A program made the translations under genes and the position numbers. Below the pieces are notes generated by a model. That model ran no database searches. It was not told the origin of the DNA and saw only the letters and a program-made list of their open reading frames with translations. From contig JAFVCK010000068.1 in assembly GCA_017479265.1 (NCBI GenBank), forward strand, positions 1-50,141: a stretch of DNA of 50,141 nucleotides. The letters are read 5' to 3'. The stretch's first letter is position 1; each line of letters starts with the position of its first letter. Source of the stretch: Bacteroidales bacterium. GTDB lineage: Bacteria > Bacteroidota > Bacteroidia > Bacteroidales > UBA932. Positions 26,218 through 35,980 of the stretch are shown in pieces.

Positions 26218-27585
26218 ATGAGTTACGCAAACGCCAAGGACAAGAAGAAAGGCGGCAAAGCAAAAATCTTCGTGCTGGACACCAACATCATCCTGCACGA
26301 TTTCAAGAGCATACGCAATTTCCAGGACAACGACGTGGTCATTCCCATCGCCGTCCTCGAGGAACTGGACAAATTCAAGAAAGGCAACGATGCCCTAAGT
26401 TTCAACGCCAGAGGCTTCATGCGCGAAATAGACCTCCTCAGCGAAGGCCGAATGTTCGGCAAGACGGGAGTGCCCATAGGAAAGGGCCGCGGCAATATCA
26501 AGATAGAGCCCAACCACCCCTTCCCGGAGAATCTGGCGGCACTGTTCCTGGACGACACCCAGGACCACCGCATACTGGCCACGGCAATTTGGGTGAGGGA
26601 CAACAATCCCGGCCGCTTTACCGCTCTGGTAACCAAGGACATAAACCTCAGGATGAAGGCCAAGGCGGCCGGAATGGAAGCCCAGGACTACCTGACAGAC
26701 AGGGTGGAGGAAGAGAAGATAGCGAACAGCCAGAAGGAACTCCAGGAGATTGACGACGCTCCCGCCGAGGTGCTCCAGAAACTCGCCTACGGAGCCGATA
26801 CTGCCGTGGACTGGAAGCAGCTTGTCAAGGAGAAGCCGGCCCCCAATACCCTCTTCAAGTTCGGCTGGAGCAACGAGACCGTGACCGCCAGGTTCGAGCC
26901 TGCCAGCGAGAGGATAATCCTTGTAAATAAAAAGGAAGCATACGGCATACGCCCCCGCAACATAGAGCAGAAATTCGCCTTGGATGCCTGCCTCAACCCC
27001 AAGATTCCCCTTGTGTCTCTCACCGGAGGTGCTGGAACGGGCAAGACCCTGATAGCCCTGGCATCGGCCCTGGAGCAGGAGCACGAATATGACCAGATTA
27101 TTCTCTCGCGTCCGGCCATCACCCTCGGCAACCAGGACATAGGCTTCCTGCCCGGCGACCAGAAAAGCAAGATGGCCCCTTATCTTCAGCCTCTGATGGA
27201 CAACCTGGCCGTTATCAAGTCGCAGTTCCGTCCTTCGAGCAAGGAATCTCTCAGGATAGATGCCCTTCTGAACAGCGAAAAGTTGCTGATTACCCCTCTG
27301 GCGTATATCAGGGGCCGTTCCCTGGGGAAGGTGTTCTTCATCGTGGACGAGGCGCAGAACCTCACTCCGCACGAAATCAAGACCATAATCACAAGGGCCG
27401 GAGAAGGCACCAAGATGGTGTTTACCGGAGACATATTCCAGATTGACCAGCCCTTCCTCGACCAGTGGTCCAACGGACTTACCCACCTGGGCGAAAAAAT
27501 GGCGGGGCAGGCCCTGTTCCAGCATGTATTCCTCCGCAAAGGCGAACGAAGCGAAATATCCGAACTCGCCGCAAAATTATTGTAA
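26218..27585 (+). CDS. phoH: PhoH-family protein with N-terminal PIN domain
   Basis: 455 residues with two domains. A PIN nuclease domain (about 15-150) has acidic residues at LDTNIIL (Asp 21), VLEELDKF and LDDTQDHRILATA. A PhoH ATPase (about 245-455) has Walker A GGAGTGKT (270-277), Walker B VFFIVDEAQNLTPHEIKTIITR and the later GTKMVFTGDIFQID. PIN-PhoH proteins (PhoH2 type) unwind and cut RNA in other bacteria; here that is inferred. It follows the PurL-like gene by 22 bases, and its stop codon directly abuts the ATG of the FAD lipoprotein gene. Confidence 0.92.
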   Translation: MSYANAKDKKKGGKAKIFVLDTNIILHDFKSIRNFQDNDVVIPIAVLEELDKFKKGNDALSFNARGFMREIDLLSEGRMFGKTGVPIGKGRGNIKIEPNHPFPENLAALFLDDTQDHRILATAIWVRDNNPGRFTALVTKDINLRMKAKAAGMEAQDYLTDRVEEEKIANSQKELQEIDDAPAEVLQKLAYGADTAVDWKQLVKEKPAPNTLFKFGWSNETVTARFEPASERIILVNKKEAYGIRPRNIEQKFALDACLNPKIPLVSLTGGAGTGKTLIALASALEQEHEYDQIILSRPAITLGNQDIGFLPGDQKSKMAPYLQPLMDNLAVIKSQFRPSSKESLRIDALLNSEKLLITPLAYIRGRSLGKVFFIVDEAQNLTPHEIKTIITRAGEGTKMVFTGDIFQIDQPFLDQWSNGLTHLGEKMAGQALFQHVFLRKGERSEISELAAKLL

Positions 27586-29568
27586 ATGAGAAAGTTATAT
27601 ATACTGCTAGCGGCGATGGTGATTGCCTCTTGTACGCCGGTAAAGGAAATCCCTCAGTGGAATCCGTCGGAGATTCCTTCCGAAGAGCCTTCTGCCGAAC
27701 CGTCCGAAGAGCCGTCTGCGGAGCCCTCGGTGGAGCCTTCCGAGGAGCCGTCAACAGAGCCGTCTGAAGAACCTTCTACAGAGCCGTCCGAGGAGCCTTC
27801 CGAAGAGCCCCAACCCACCGGAACGGGCACCATCCTGGTCATAGGAGGAGGCTCAAGCGGCATGAGCGCAGCCCTGCAGGCCGCAAGGATGGGCATCCCG
27901 ACGACCGTGGTGGAAGAAACCCCCTGGCTTGGCGGCATGCTCACCAGCGCGGGAGTCAGCGCCACAGACGGCAACCACAAGATGAGGCAGGGCATTTTCG
28001 GCGAATTCATTTCAGCCCTCGCATCCCACTACGGAAGCCTGTCGGCCCTCAAGACAGGCTGGGTGAGCAACACCCTGTATGAGCCCCGCGTCGGAGAAAA
28101 GGTTTTCGAAGACTGGGCCGCCGCCGAGAGCAATCTCACGGTAATAAAGGAAGCCGTTTTCGAGAGCATAAGCAAGGATGCAAGCGGCTGGACTGCAAGT
28201 TTTTCTTCTGAAAAAGGGAACTTCACCATCAGCGCCGACAGGGTGATAGACTGCACGGAACTGGGCGACGTGGCCAAGGCCGCCGGAGTAAAGTATCATG
28301 TCGGAATGGACTCCCCTTCCTATACGGGCGAAAGCCAGGCAATCGGGCCCAACGACGTAGTCCAGGACATCACCATGTGCATGACCCTCAAGAACTTCGG
28401 CAAGGATGTCACCATAGCCAAGCCTGAAGGATATGACGAGAGCCTATACTACAACTGCTGCGAGAATCCCCTGAACGTCAATGTCAGCGGCGGAAAGGAC
28501 GCGGTCACGGGACAGACCATCTGGCCTGCCTCCCAGATGCTGAGCTACGGCCTGCTGCCCGGAGGGGAATACATGATAAACTGGCCCATACACGGCAACG
28601 ACTACTATGTCAACCTCATTGACATGTCCCGCGAAGAAAGGGCCGAGGCCATACGCAAGGCGAAACTCCATTCCCTGGGCTTCCTTTACTTCATGCAGAC
28701 AAAACTGGGATACAACTACCTCGGACTCTCCGACAATGAATATCCCTCTGAAGACCGCATGCCCTTCATTCCATATCACAGGGAATCCAGGCGCATAGAG
28801 GGAGAGTATCTGTTCACGGTGACGGAAGCTTCCTCCCCCTTCGATTTCGACGGATTCAGAAGCGGAATAGCCGTTGGCGACTATCCCGTGGACCATCACC
28901 ACTACCAGTATACCCGCTGGATGGACATAAGCATCAACTTCCCGTCCATAGTGCCCTTCACCCTGCCCCTCGGAGTCCTGATTCCCAAGGAAAAGGACGA
29001 CCTCCTGGTCGCCGAGAAGTCCATATCGGTCAGCAACATTGTGAACGGCACCACCCGTTTGCAGCCAATCACCATGGAACTGGGCCAGGCGGCAGGCGCT
29101 CTGGCGGCGCTCAGCATACTCTACGAAAAGGACCTTCGCCATACGGGCGTGCGCAGGGTGCTGAAAGCCTTGCTTGAAAGCGGGGCCCGCCTGCAGCCAT
29201 ACCTTGACCTGGATGCTTCGAACGCTGATTTCCAGGTACTTCAGAGGATAGGCTCGACAGGTATCATGCGCGGCCGAGGCCAGACCGTCGGCTGGTCCAA
29301 CGAAATGAGGTTCAGGAATTCGGACAAGCTGCTCTGGAATGAACTGTATCTGGAAGAATATTACGACATCCCCTACAATTCATCTTCCGCAGCGGTGACC
29401 GGCGACGAACTCATATCCCTGATAGAGAAGATTTGCGGGCACGGCATAGAGAGCAACCTCAAGGGCGTTTCCGCAGTATCGCGCCTGCAGGCGGCCAAAC
29501 TAATAGACAAGGAACTGGACCCCTTCAATTCCTTCGAGATAGGACTGGACGGAAAGGTCATCCGTTAA
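27586..29568 (+). CDS. FAD-dependent oxidoreductase lipoprotein with PSEEP-repeat linker
   Basis: 660 residues. A lipoprotein signal ends in VIASC (Cys 16). A Pro/Ser/Glu repeat stalk (31-75) leads to a dinucleotide fold [29 protein letters not shown] (split here by its glycine motif GGGSSG at 87-92) of the FAD_oxidored (PF12831-like) type. Further marks are [18 protein letters not shown], the [15 protein letters not shown] segment, and the late [16 protein letters not shown]. Family members are common in Bacteroidetes, often secreted, with unknown substrates. The stalk implies it is held away from the membrane, probably at the cell surface. It starts immediately after the phoH stop (TAAATG) and overlaps the RNA methyltransferase gene tail to tail by 11 bases. 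Confidence 0.88.
   Translation: MRKLYILLAAMVIASCTPVKEIPQWNPSEIPSEEPSAEPSEEPSAEPSVEPSEEPSTEPSEEPSTEPSEEPSEEPQPTGTGTILVIGGGSSGMSAALQAARMGIPTTVVEETPWLGGMLTSAGVSATDGNHKMRQGIFGEFISALASHYGSLSALKTGWVSNTLYEPRVGEKVFEDWAAAESNLTVIKEAVFESISKDASGWTASFSSEKGNFTISADRVIDCTELGDVAKAAGVKYHVGMDSPSYTGESQAIGPNDVVQDITMCMTLKNFGKDVTIAKPEGYDESLYYNCCENPLNVNVSGGKDAVTGQTIWPASQMLSYGLLPGGEYMINWPIHGNDYYVNLIDMSREERAEAIRKAKLHSLGFLYFMQTKLGYNYLGLSDNEYPSEDRMPFIPYHRESRRIEGEYLFTVTEASSPFDFDGFRSGIAVGDYPVDHHHYQYTRWMDISINFPSIVPFTLPLGVLIPKEKDDLLVAEKSISVSNIVNGTTRLQPITMELGQAAGALAALSILYEKDLRHTGVRRVLKALLESGARLQPYLDLDASNADFQVLQRIGSTGIMRGRGQTVGWSNEMRFRNSDKLLWNELYLEEYYDIPYNSSSAAVTGDELISLIEKICGHGIESNLKGVSAVSRLQAAKLIDKELDPFNSFEIGLDGKVIR
27676..27810 (+). 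repeat. In-gene tandem repeat coding PSEEPSxEP units
   Basis: About 135 bases made of 15-base units (Pro-Ser/Thr-Glu-Glu and Pro-Ser-x-Glu alternately), giving a 45-residue acidic Pro-rich stalk. Units differ at the third codon position (CCT/CCG, TCC/TCT/TCG, GAA/GAG), so the repeat is old or under coding selection rather than freshly slipped. Copy number may vary between strains. Confidence 0.85.
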
Positions 29569-30097
29569 GCCTGGCAAGCACGAAATGCCACAGGACGACC
29601 CCGACGCAAACCGATACGTTCAGCGAATGTTTCGTACCCCATTGGGGCACCTCGAGGGACATGTCGGATGCGTCCACCACGTCCTGCCTCACGCCGTCCA
29701 CCTCGTTCCCGAACACCAGGGCATAGCGTCCGCCCTTCCCGGGGACGAACTTGTCCATCTTGACCGAATGAAGGGTCTGTTCGACGCTGACGACGGTGTA
29801 ACCTTCCGACTGCAAGGCCTTTATCACCTGGGCCGTATCATCCCTGTGCTCCCACTCCACGCTGTCCTCGGCACCGAGGGCGGACTTGTGGATTTCGGCG
29901 GAAGGCGGAACGGCCGTGATTCCGCACAGCCAGACCTTGTCCACCTTGAAGGAATCGGCGGTGCGCAGAACGGACCCCACGTTATGAGAGGAGCGTATGT
30001 TGTCCAGCACCACTACCAGCCCCGACTCGGGGAGAGACTTGTATTTTTCGGGGCTTATACGACCCAATTCTATGTTCAAGAGTTTCCTGTCTCGCAT
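29558..30097 (-). CDS. SpoU/TrmH-family RNA 2'-O-methyltransferase
   Basis: A 179-residue SPOUT enzyme using SAM to methylate a ribose in tRNA or rRNA. The three family motifs are present: NVGSVLRT (39-46), [10 protein letters not shown] and [14 protein letters not shown], which forms the trefoil knot. It lacks the N-terminal substrate-binding domain of RlmB-type members, so it is closest to TrmH/TrmL-sized proteins; the target base is unknown. The ATG at 30097 is better than a TTG at 30112 in the same frame. Divergent from glyA. Confidence 0.9.
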   Translation of the reverse strand: MRDRKLLNIELGRISPEKYKSLPESGLVVVLDNIRSSHNVGSVLRTADSFKVDKVWLCGITAVPPSAEIHKSALGAEDSVEWEHRDDTAQVIKALQSEGYTVVSVEQTLHSVKMDKFVPGKGGRYALVFGNEVDGVRQDVVDASDMSLEVPQWGTKHSLNVSVCVGVVLWHFVLARLNG

Positions 30098-30128
30098 TCT
30101 AAGAAGCTTCAATGATTTTTTAACGCCG

Positions 30129-30136
30129 CAAAGTTA
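30129..30136 (-). promoter_or_regulatory. -7 box for the SpoU methyltransferase
   Basis: TAACTTTG on the minus strand about 30 bases before the ATG fits TAnnTTTG. No convincing TTTG at 19-21 bases upstream. Confidence 0.4.
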
Positions 30137-30157
30137 GCAAAATTCCAAGTTTAGTAT

Positions 30158-30165
30158 TATCTTTG
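30158..30165 (+). promoter_or_regulatory. glyA -7 box
   Basis: TATCTTTG on the plus strand, 37 bases before the glyA ATG, fits TAnnTTTG. A TTAG 20 bases upstream is a poor -33 box. The leader is too short for a glycine riboswitch. Confidence 0.5.
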
Positions 30166-30202
30166 TGAGCGGCTAAAGCCACATAATTTATCAAAGAACA
30201 AT

Positions 30203-31546
30203 ATGCGACAGGATTTACAGGTATTCGACCTAATCAAGAAAGAGAGAGAAAGACAGTCATCAGGGCTTGAACTGATAGCCTCCGAAAACTATGTCTCCCA
30301 GCAGGTTATGGATGCAATGGGCTCCATCTGCACCAACAAGTACGCCGAAGGCTACCCCGGCAAGAGATATTACGGCGGTTGCGAGGTCGTCGATGAAATT
30401 GAGCAGCTGGCCATTGACAGGCTCTGCAAGATTTACGACGCGGAGTATGCCAACGTGCAGCCCCATTCCGGCGCACAGGCCAACATGGCCGTCACCATGG
30501 CCTGCCTCAAGCCCGGCGACACCTTCATGGGACTGGACCTCTCGCAGGGCGGCCACCTTACCCACGGCTCCCCCGTCAATGCCTCCGGCATACTCTACCA
30601 CGCCGTCGCCTACGGACTGGACCCCGAGACCGGCATGGTCGATTACGACAAGATGGAGAAGACGGCACTCGAGTGCAAGCCCAAGCTCATAATCGGAGGC
30701 GCCTCGGCCTATTCCCGCGAATGGGACTACGAGCGCATGCGTGAAATCGCCGACAAGGTGGGAGCCATACTCTGGATAGACATGGCCCACACTGCCGGAC
30801 TCATTGCCGCAGGTCTCCTCAAGAATCCTGTCAAATATGCACATATAGTGACTTCCACCACCCACAAGACCCTTCGCGGCCCTCGCGGAGGCATCATCCT
30901 GATGGGCAAGGATTTCGACAATCCCTGGGGCCTCACGACTCCCAAGGGCGAGGTCAAGAAAATGAGCGCGATTCTCAATTCCAGCGTATTCCCCGGCGTT
31001 CAGGGCGGTCCTCTGGAGCATGTCATAGCAGCCAAGGCAGTGGCATTCTACGAGGCCATGCAGCCCGAATACATAGAGTACCAGAAGCAGGTCGTGGCCA
31101 ACGCAAAGGTCATGTCCCAGACCTTCATGGGCAAGGGATACAAGATCATTTCCGGCGGCACTGACAACCACCTGATGCTCATAGACCTGCGCACCAAGTT
31201 CCCCGACCTGAGCGGTCGTCTGGCGGAGAAGGAGCTCGGCAAGGCCGACATCACCGTCAACAAGAACATGGTGCCCTTCGATTCACGTTCCGCCTTCCAG
31301 ACCAGCGGCCTGCGCATAGGCACTCCCGCAGTGACCTCCCGCGGATTCGTGGAGAAGGACATGACAGACATAGTCGAGCTTATCGATGCAGTCCTCGCTT
31401 CCGCTTCCCTGCACGCAGAGGCTCTTGCCTCCAAGGCCCCCACGGCGGCCCAGCAGGTGGAGCTCGAAGACCATGAAGGCGTTTTGGCGAAGGTGCGCCG
31501 CCAGGTCCACATGATGACTTCAGGCCGTCCCCTCAACCGCTACTAG
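30203..31546 (+). CDS. glyA: Serine hydroxymethyltransferase
   Basis: PLP enzyme converting serine and tetrahydrofolate to glycine and methylene-tetrahydrofolate. The 447-residue protein has [14 protein letters not shown] and [23 protein letters not shown] near the N-terminus, the PHSGAQAN substrate region, and the cofactor lysine in [14 protein letters not shown] (Lys 222). It has a C-terminal extension of about 20 residues over the usual length, as in other Bacteroidales. It stands alone, convergent with ppdK across a hairpin. Confidence 0.97.
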   Translation: MRQDLQVFDLIKKERERQSSGLELIASENYVSQQVMDAMGSICTNKYAEGYPGKRYYGGCEVVDEIEQLAIDRLCKIYDAEYANVQPHSGAQANMAVTMACLKPGDTFMGLDLSQGGHLTHGSPVNASGILYHAVAYGLDPETGMVDYDKMEKTALECKPKLIIGGASAYSREWDYERMREIADKVGAILWIDMAHTAGLIAAGLLKNPVKYAHIVTSTTHKTLRGPRGGIILMGKDFDNPWGLTTPKGEVKKMSAILNSSVFPGVQGGPLEHVIAAKAVAFYEAMQPEYIEYQKQVVANAKVMSQTFMGKGYKIISGGTDNHLMLIDLRTKFPDLSGRLAEKELGKADITVNKNMVPFDSRSAFQTSGLRIGTPAVTSRGFVEKDMTDIVELIDAVLASASLHAEALASKAPTAAQQVELEDHEGVLAKVRRQVHMMTSGRPLNRY

Positions 31547-31574
31547 TCTATAACTCACATATATACTATATACG

Positions 31575-31604
31575 AAATATGCCGGCCCGAAGGTCGGCAT
31601 ATTT
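31575..31604. terminator. Bidirectional hairpin between glyA and ppdK
   Basis: A 13-bp stem with one G-T pair (31575-31587 and 31592-31604) and a CGAA tetraloop lies between the converging genes. The outer three pairs are A/T on both sides, so a short U run follows in either direction. Confidence 0.8.
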
Positions 31605-31621
31605 CATTGACATCCAACAGA

Positions 31622-34345
31622 TTACTTCTGCTCGATTGCACTCTGGGCCGCCGCAAGCCTCGCGATAGGAACGCGGAAAGGAGAGCAGCTGACGTAGTCG
31701 ATGCCGATACGGTTGAAGAACTTGATGGACTCGGGATCGCCGCCATGCTCGCCGCAGACACCGCACTTGAGGTTGGGCCTGCGTGAACGGCCGGAAGTGA
31801 TACCGTACTCGACGAGCTTGCCGACACCCTTCTGGTCTATGGTCTGGAAAGGATCGGTGTCGAGAATCTTGTTGCCGAGATAGTCGCCCATGAAGGTGCC
31901 GATATCGTCACGTGAGAATCCGAAGGTCATCTGGGTGAGGTCGTTGGTACCGAATGAGAAGAACTCGGCGGCGCGGGCCATGCGGTCACCGGTAAGGGCG
32001 GCACGAGGAATCTCGATCATGGTACCGAACTGGTAGGTGATGTTCTCCATGGTACGGCCTTCGACTTCAGCCTTGACGCGGTCGCAGATTGCCTTCTGGA
32101 AACTGAGCTCACGGGCGGAAATGGTAACAGGAATCATGATTTCGGGCATGGGATGCAGACCTTCCTTCTGGAGCTCTGCGGTAGCCTCGAAGATAGCCTT
32201 GTACTGGGTCTCGGCGATAAGAGGGAAGCTCACATGCAGACGAACTCCGCGGTGACCCATCATAGGGTTGACCTCGTGGAGGGATTCGCCTCTCTTCTCA
32301 ACCTCCTCGACGCTGATGCCGAGTTCCTTGGCGATTTCCTTCTTCTTCTCCTCTGTCTTGGGAACGAACTCATGCAGAGGCGGGTCGAGCAGACGGAACA
32401 CGACGGGCTTGCCGTCCATGATCTTCAGGGTGCTCTTGACAGCGGCCTTGATGTAAGGCTCGAGGTCTGCCAGGGCGGCCTTGCGCTCCTCGTCGGTGTC
32501 GCAGAGAATCATCTTGCGCATCTTTGCCAGAGGGGTCTCGCTGTTCTTGCCGTAGAACATGTGCTCAATACGGAAGAGGCCTATTCCCTCGGCACCGAAC
32601 TTGAGGGCCTTTGCAGCATCCTCGGGAGTATCGGCGTTGGTGCGGATACCGAGCTTGCGGAACTTGTCAACTATGCCCATGAACTTCACGAAGAGAGGAT
32701 TCTCGGAAGCGTCCATCGTGTCTATGCGGACAGGATAGACAAGGCCCTTGGAGCCGTTGAGGCTGAGCCAGTCGCCTTCGCGGTAAACCTTGGGATCGTC
32801 GCCGAAGGTCACGCTCCGGTCCTCGAAGTTGATTTTCATGGAGTCGCAGCCTACGATGCAGCACTTGCCCCAGCCACGGGCCACGAGGGCTGCATGGGAG
32901 GTCATGCCGCCACGTACGGTCAGGATACCTGCGGAAGCACGCATGCCCTCGATGTCCTCGGGAGAGGTTTCCTCACGGATGAGGATGACCTTGCGGCCTT
33001 CTGCAAGAGCCTGCATTGCAGCCTCGGAGGTGAACACTATGGTACCGACAGCTCCACCGGGAGATGCGGGAAGTCCCTGTGCCACGGCCTTGGCCTTCTT
33101 CTCGGATGCGGGGTCAAGAACAGGATGGAGAATCTCGTCGAGCTGGGCGGGAGAAACCCTCATGACAGCGGTCTTCTCGTCGATCATGCCCTCTTCGAGC
33201 ATATCCATAGCCATCTGGAGAGCTGCCAGACCGGTACGCTTGCCGATACGGCACTGGAGCATCCAGAGCTTGCCTTCCTGAATGGTGAATTCTATATCCT
33301 GCATGTCGTGGAAGTGCTCCTCGAGATGCTTGCGGATTTCATCGAGCTCCGCATAGACCTCGGGCATAGCTTTCTCCAGGGAGTCGAGATTCTTGTTCTT
33401 CTCGCTCTTGGTAGCCTCGTTCAGAGGGTTGGGGGTACGGATACCTGCAACCACATCCTCGCCCTGGGCGTTTATGAGCCACTCGCCGTAGAACTTGTTG
33501 TCGCCGTTGGCCGGGTTGCGGGAGAATGCCACGCCGGTAGCGGAAGTATTGCCCATGTTTCCGAACACCATGGACTGCACGTTCACTGCAGTGCCCCAGT
33601 CATCGGGAATCTTCTCGATGCGGCGGTATGCAATGGCCCTCTTGCCGTTCCAGGACTTGAAAACGCCGCCGATGGAACCCCAGAGCTGTGCCTCTGCGGT
33701 GTCGGGGAATTCAACTCCGAGGACTTCCTTGATACGCACCTTGAAGGCCTCTGCAAGGTCGCGGAGTTCCTCTGCGGTGATGTCGGTATCGGAGGTATAG
33801 CCCTTCTTGTCCTTGAGTTCCTGCATCATGCGGTCAAGCTGCTGGCGTATGCCCTGTCCGTCGGCGGGCTCTATGCCCTCGGCCTTCTCCATGACGACAT
33901 CGGAGTACATCATTATGAGACGACGGTATGCGTCATAGACGAAACGGGGGTTGCCGGTCTTCTTGATCATGCCGGGGAGGGTGGCGGAGCAAAGTCCGAT
34001 GTTCAGGATGGTATCCATCATGCCGGGCATGGAACTGCGCGCACCGCTGCGGCAGCTGACGAGGAGCGGGTCTTCGGTGTCGCCGAACTTCTTGCCCATT
34101 ATCTTTTCGGTAGCGGCAAGAGCTTCTGCAACTTCCTTCTTAAGTTCTTCGGTATAACCTCCGCCGAGAGCGTAGTACTCTGCGCAGCATTCTGTTGTAA
34201 TGGTGAAACCTGCGGGAACAGGCATGCCGAGGAGATTCATTTCGGCCAGATTGGCTCCCTTTCCTCCGAGGAGCTCGCGCATCTTGCCGTTGCCTTCAGC
34301 GGTCTTGCCGCCGAAACGGTAAACTCTTTTCTTGTTTTCGAACAT
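31622..34345 (-). CDS. ppdK: Pyruvate, phosphate dikinase
   Basis: Interconverts pyruvate + ATP + phosphate and PEP + AMP + diphosphate; in anaerobes it often runs toward pyruvate, saving energy. The 907-residue protein begins MFENKKRVYRFGG, and the ATG at 34345 is clear although the frame stays open upstream. It has the nucleotide-binding domain with GGKGANLAEM, the swivelling phosphohistidine domain with GGMTSHAALVARGWGK (catalytic His 484), and the PEP-binding barrel ending in the CGEHGGDPESI motif. Isoleucines are almost all ATC, fitting a highly expressed gene. It has its own promoter after dapF. Confidence 0.97.
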   Translation of the reverse strand: MFENKKRVYRFGGKTAEGNGKMRELLGGKGANLAEMNLLGMPVPAGFTITTECCAEYYALGGGYTEELKKEVAEALAATEKIMGKKFGDTEDPLLVSCRSGARSSMPGMMDTILNIGLCSATLPGMIKKTGNPRFVYDAYRRLIMMYSDVVMEKAEGIEPADGQGIRQQLDRMMQELKDKKGYTSDTDITAEELRDLAEAFKVRIKEVLGVEFPDTAEAQLWGSIGGVFKSWNGKRAIAYRRIEKIPDDWGTAVNVQSMVFGNMGNTSATGVAFSRNPANGDNKFYGEWLINAQGEDVVAGIRTPNPLNEATKSEKNKNLDSLEKAMPEVYAELDEIRKHLEEHFHDMQDIEFTIQEGKLWMLQCRIGKRTGLAALQMAMDMLEEGMIDEKTAVMRVSPAQLDEILHPVLDPASEKKAKAVAQGLPASPGGAVGTIVFTSEAAMQALAEGRKVILIREETSPEDIEGMRASAGILTVRGGMTSHAALVARGWGKCCIVGCDSMKINFEDRSVTFGDDPKVYREGDWLSLNGSKGLVYPVRIDTMDASENPLFVKFMGIVDKFRKLGIRTNADTPEDAAKALKFGAEGIGLFRIEHMFYGKNSETPLAKMRKMILCDTDEERKAALADLEPYIKAAVKSTLKIMDGKPVVFRLLDPPLHEFVPKTEEKKKEIAKELGISVEEVEKRGESLHEVNPMMGHRGVRLHVSFPLIAETQYKAIFEATAELQKEGLHPMPEIMIPVTISARELSFQKAICDRVKAEVEGRTMENITYQFGTMIEIPRAALTGDRMARAAEFFSFGTNDLTQMTFGFSRDDIGTFMGDYLGNKILDTDPFQTIDQKGVGKLVEYGITSGRSRRPNLKCGVCGEHGGDPESIKFFNRIGIDYVSCSPFRVPIARLAAAQSAIEQK

Positions 34346-34382
34346 TTTTATAACGATTTGTAATATTTTCTCATTAATCGGG

Positions 34383-34414
34383 CAAATATAACAATTTTGG
34401 GCCAATAAAGCAAA
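34383..34414 (-). promoter_or_regulatory. ppdK promoter
   Basis: On the minus strand TTTG (34411-34414), 20 bases, TATATTTG (34383-34390): a full match to the Bacteroidetes promoter. It starts just beyond the dapF stop and gives a leader of about 30 bases. Confidence 0.7.
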
Positions 34415-34421
34415 AAAAACG

Positions 34422-35222
34422 TTATCTGGCCAGGCATGTTCCCACAAAAGCGGCCGGACCGACAAGGCGTATGTCGGTGAACAGGTCTTCCGAAGGGGTG
34501 CAGAATTCAACGGTGAAGGTCGCCAGGGCGGTGTTCAGGCCATAGGAATGGCGATATCCGTCGGAGACTATGGGACGCTCCCCGTGCAGATATGCTGCTA
34601 TGGCGGAGGCCACTATGCCTGTGCCGCAGGCAAGGGTCAGGTTCTCCACGCCCTTCTCGAAGGTGCTCACCTGAAGGTATCCGAAATACTCCTGCACGAA
34701 GTTGACGTTGGTCCCGACCGGGGCGAAACGCCTGTCCATGCGGAGCCTGAGGCCTTCCTTGAAAACGTCCACGCCGGAGAGGTTGTCAACGAACTTCACA
34801 AGATGCCTCGTACCCGTGTCAAGGAAGAACATGTGCCTGGAGAGGCCGCGCACCCCGCTGACATCCTTCATGGACAGGGAAACGTTGCAGGACCCGTCCG
34901 CATTGTCGCTGAGGAAAGACACGGAATGCATGCCGTCGGCGGCCTCGAAAAAGCCGCATTCCACCCCGAGGCTGCGGGCGAAAGCCGCTATGCAGCGACC
35001 GCCGTTCCCGCACATCATGCCCGTGGAACCATCAGGATTGTAGAATTCCATGAAGAAAGGGGCCTTGTCCGAGGGCGACAGCAGTATGATGCCGTCGGCT
35101 CCGAATCCGGTGTGGCGGTCGCACAGGGCCTGTATCTTTTCAGGGCTCAGCTCGATGGAAGAATCCCTGTTGTCGGCTATCAGGAAATCGTTTCCCGCGC
35201 CATGCCACTTCTCGAAAGTCAT
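34422..35222 (-). CDS. dapF: Diaminopimelate epimerase (variant motif)
   Basis: Converts LL- to meso-diaminopimelate for lysine and peptidoglycan. The 266-residue protein has GAGNDF (9-13), the catalytic cysteine pair in CGNGGRC (Cys 71) and LACGTG (Cys 199), and normal length. The segment before the second cysteine normally reads YERGxxxET; here it reads FEKGVENLT, so the conserved Arg is Lys 190 and the usual Glu is Leu 195. Both are close to the substrate in known structures, so the change may matter. Last gene of the operon, overlapping dapD by four bases (ATGA). Confidence 0.92.
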   Translation of the reverse strand: MTFEKWHGAGNDFLIADNRDSSIELSPEKIQALCDRHTGFGADGIILLSPSDKAPFFMEFYNPDGSTGMMCGNGGRCIAAFARSLGVECGFFEAADGMHSVSFLSDNADGSCNVSLSMKDVSGVRGLSRHMFFLDTGTRHLVKFVDNLSGVDVFKEGLRLRMDRRFAPVGTNVNFVQEYFGYLQVSTFEKGVENLTLACGTGIVASAIAAYLHGERPIVSDGYRHSYGLNTALATFTVEFCTPSEDLFTDIRLVGPAAFVGTCLAR

Positions 35223-35980
35223 CTGAGGTAATCTCCAAGCGCTACGGATGCGGAAGTCTTTGCATCACGGTATTTTACAATGACCGGACAGTAGAGCTGC
35301 ACTCCCGCGGCGGCTCCCTTTTCGAAAGAGCGGCTGCCGGACACCACGACGGCTCCCTCGGGCACGACCATGCGGCCGTCCACGGGGCGTATGAACCCGC
35401 CCGTCGTAGCATCGAAAATGGGAGTCGAGCCGGTAATTATCACACCGGAGGCCACCACGCACCCTTTCTTGAGTATGGTGCCTTCGTATATGCCGCAGTT
35501 GCCTCCTACAAAGCAGTCATCCTCCACTATGGTCGGCAGCGCTCCGACAGGCTCCAACACCCCGCCAATCTGGGTTGCGGCGGAGACGTGCACCCTTTTT
35601 CCAATCTGGGCGCAGGACCCTATGGTAACATGGGAATCAACCATGCTGCCTTCATCCACGTATGCTCCTATATTTACGTACGCAGGGGGCATCACTATGA
35701 CCGAAGGGGCAAGGTATGCGCCTCGGCGTACGGAACTGCCACCAGGCACTATTCGTACTCCGTCCGAGGCCGAGAATTTGCGCGGAGGAACGGTGTTCTT
35801 GTCGAAGAAAGAGAACTGTCCCTGGGACATATCGGTCAGGGCACCCAGACGGAACCCGCTGAGTATCACTTCCTTGACCCAGGTGTTAACCTGCCATCCT
35901 CCGTCAGAGGGCTGTGCGACGCGAAGTTCTCCGCTCTCAAGCCGGGCCAAAACGTCATAGAATTTTTCCAGTTCTGTCAT
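35219..35980 (-). CDS. dapD: Tetrahydrodipicolinate N-succinyltransferase
   Basis: Transfers succinyl from succinyl-CoA to tetrahydrodipicolinate, the committed step of the succinylase branch to diaminopimelate. The 253-residue protein (ATG at 35980) has an N-terminal helical domain (MTELEKFYDVLARLESG) and a left-handed beta helix (about 76-215) with the active-site stretch DEGSMVDSHVTIGSCAQIG and PVGALPTIVEDDCFVGGNCGIYEG. The frame is open for 27 codons upstream, but the ATG at 35980 overlaps the dapA stop as ATGA, like the other joins of this operon. Many Bacteroides use the DapL aminotransferase shortcut instead, so this branch is of note. Confidence 0.94.
   Translation of the reverse strand: MTELEKFYDVLARLESGELRVAQPSDGGWQVNTWVKEVILSGFRLGALTDMSQGQFSFFDKNTVPPRKFSASDGVRIVPGGSSVRRGAYLAPSVIVMPPAYVNIGAYVDEGSMVDSHVTIGSCAQIGKRVHVSAATQIGGVLEPVGALPTIVEDDCFVGGNCGIYEGTILKKGCVVASGVIITGSTPIFDATTGGFIRPVDGRMVVPEGAVVVSGSRSFEKGAAAGVQLYCPVIVKYRDAKTSASVALGDYLR

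Noticed and set aside
27676-27810. Tandem 15-base repeats considered as a CRISPR-like array
   Set aside because: There are no spacers, the unit is in frame, and it translates to a regular Pro-Ser-Glu stalk after a lipoprotein signal.
30113-30202. A glycine riboswitch before glyA
   Set aside because: The space is only 90 bases, shared with a divergent promoter, and no paired aptamer pattern is visible.
32153-34363. A 736-codon open frame on the plus strand opposite ppdK
   Set aside because: Antisense to the well-conserved dikinase; its His/Leu/Val-rich translation has no recognisable motif, and its start has no promoter or leader.
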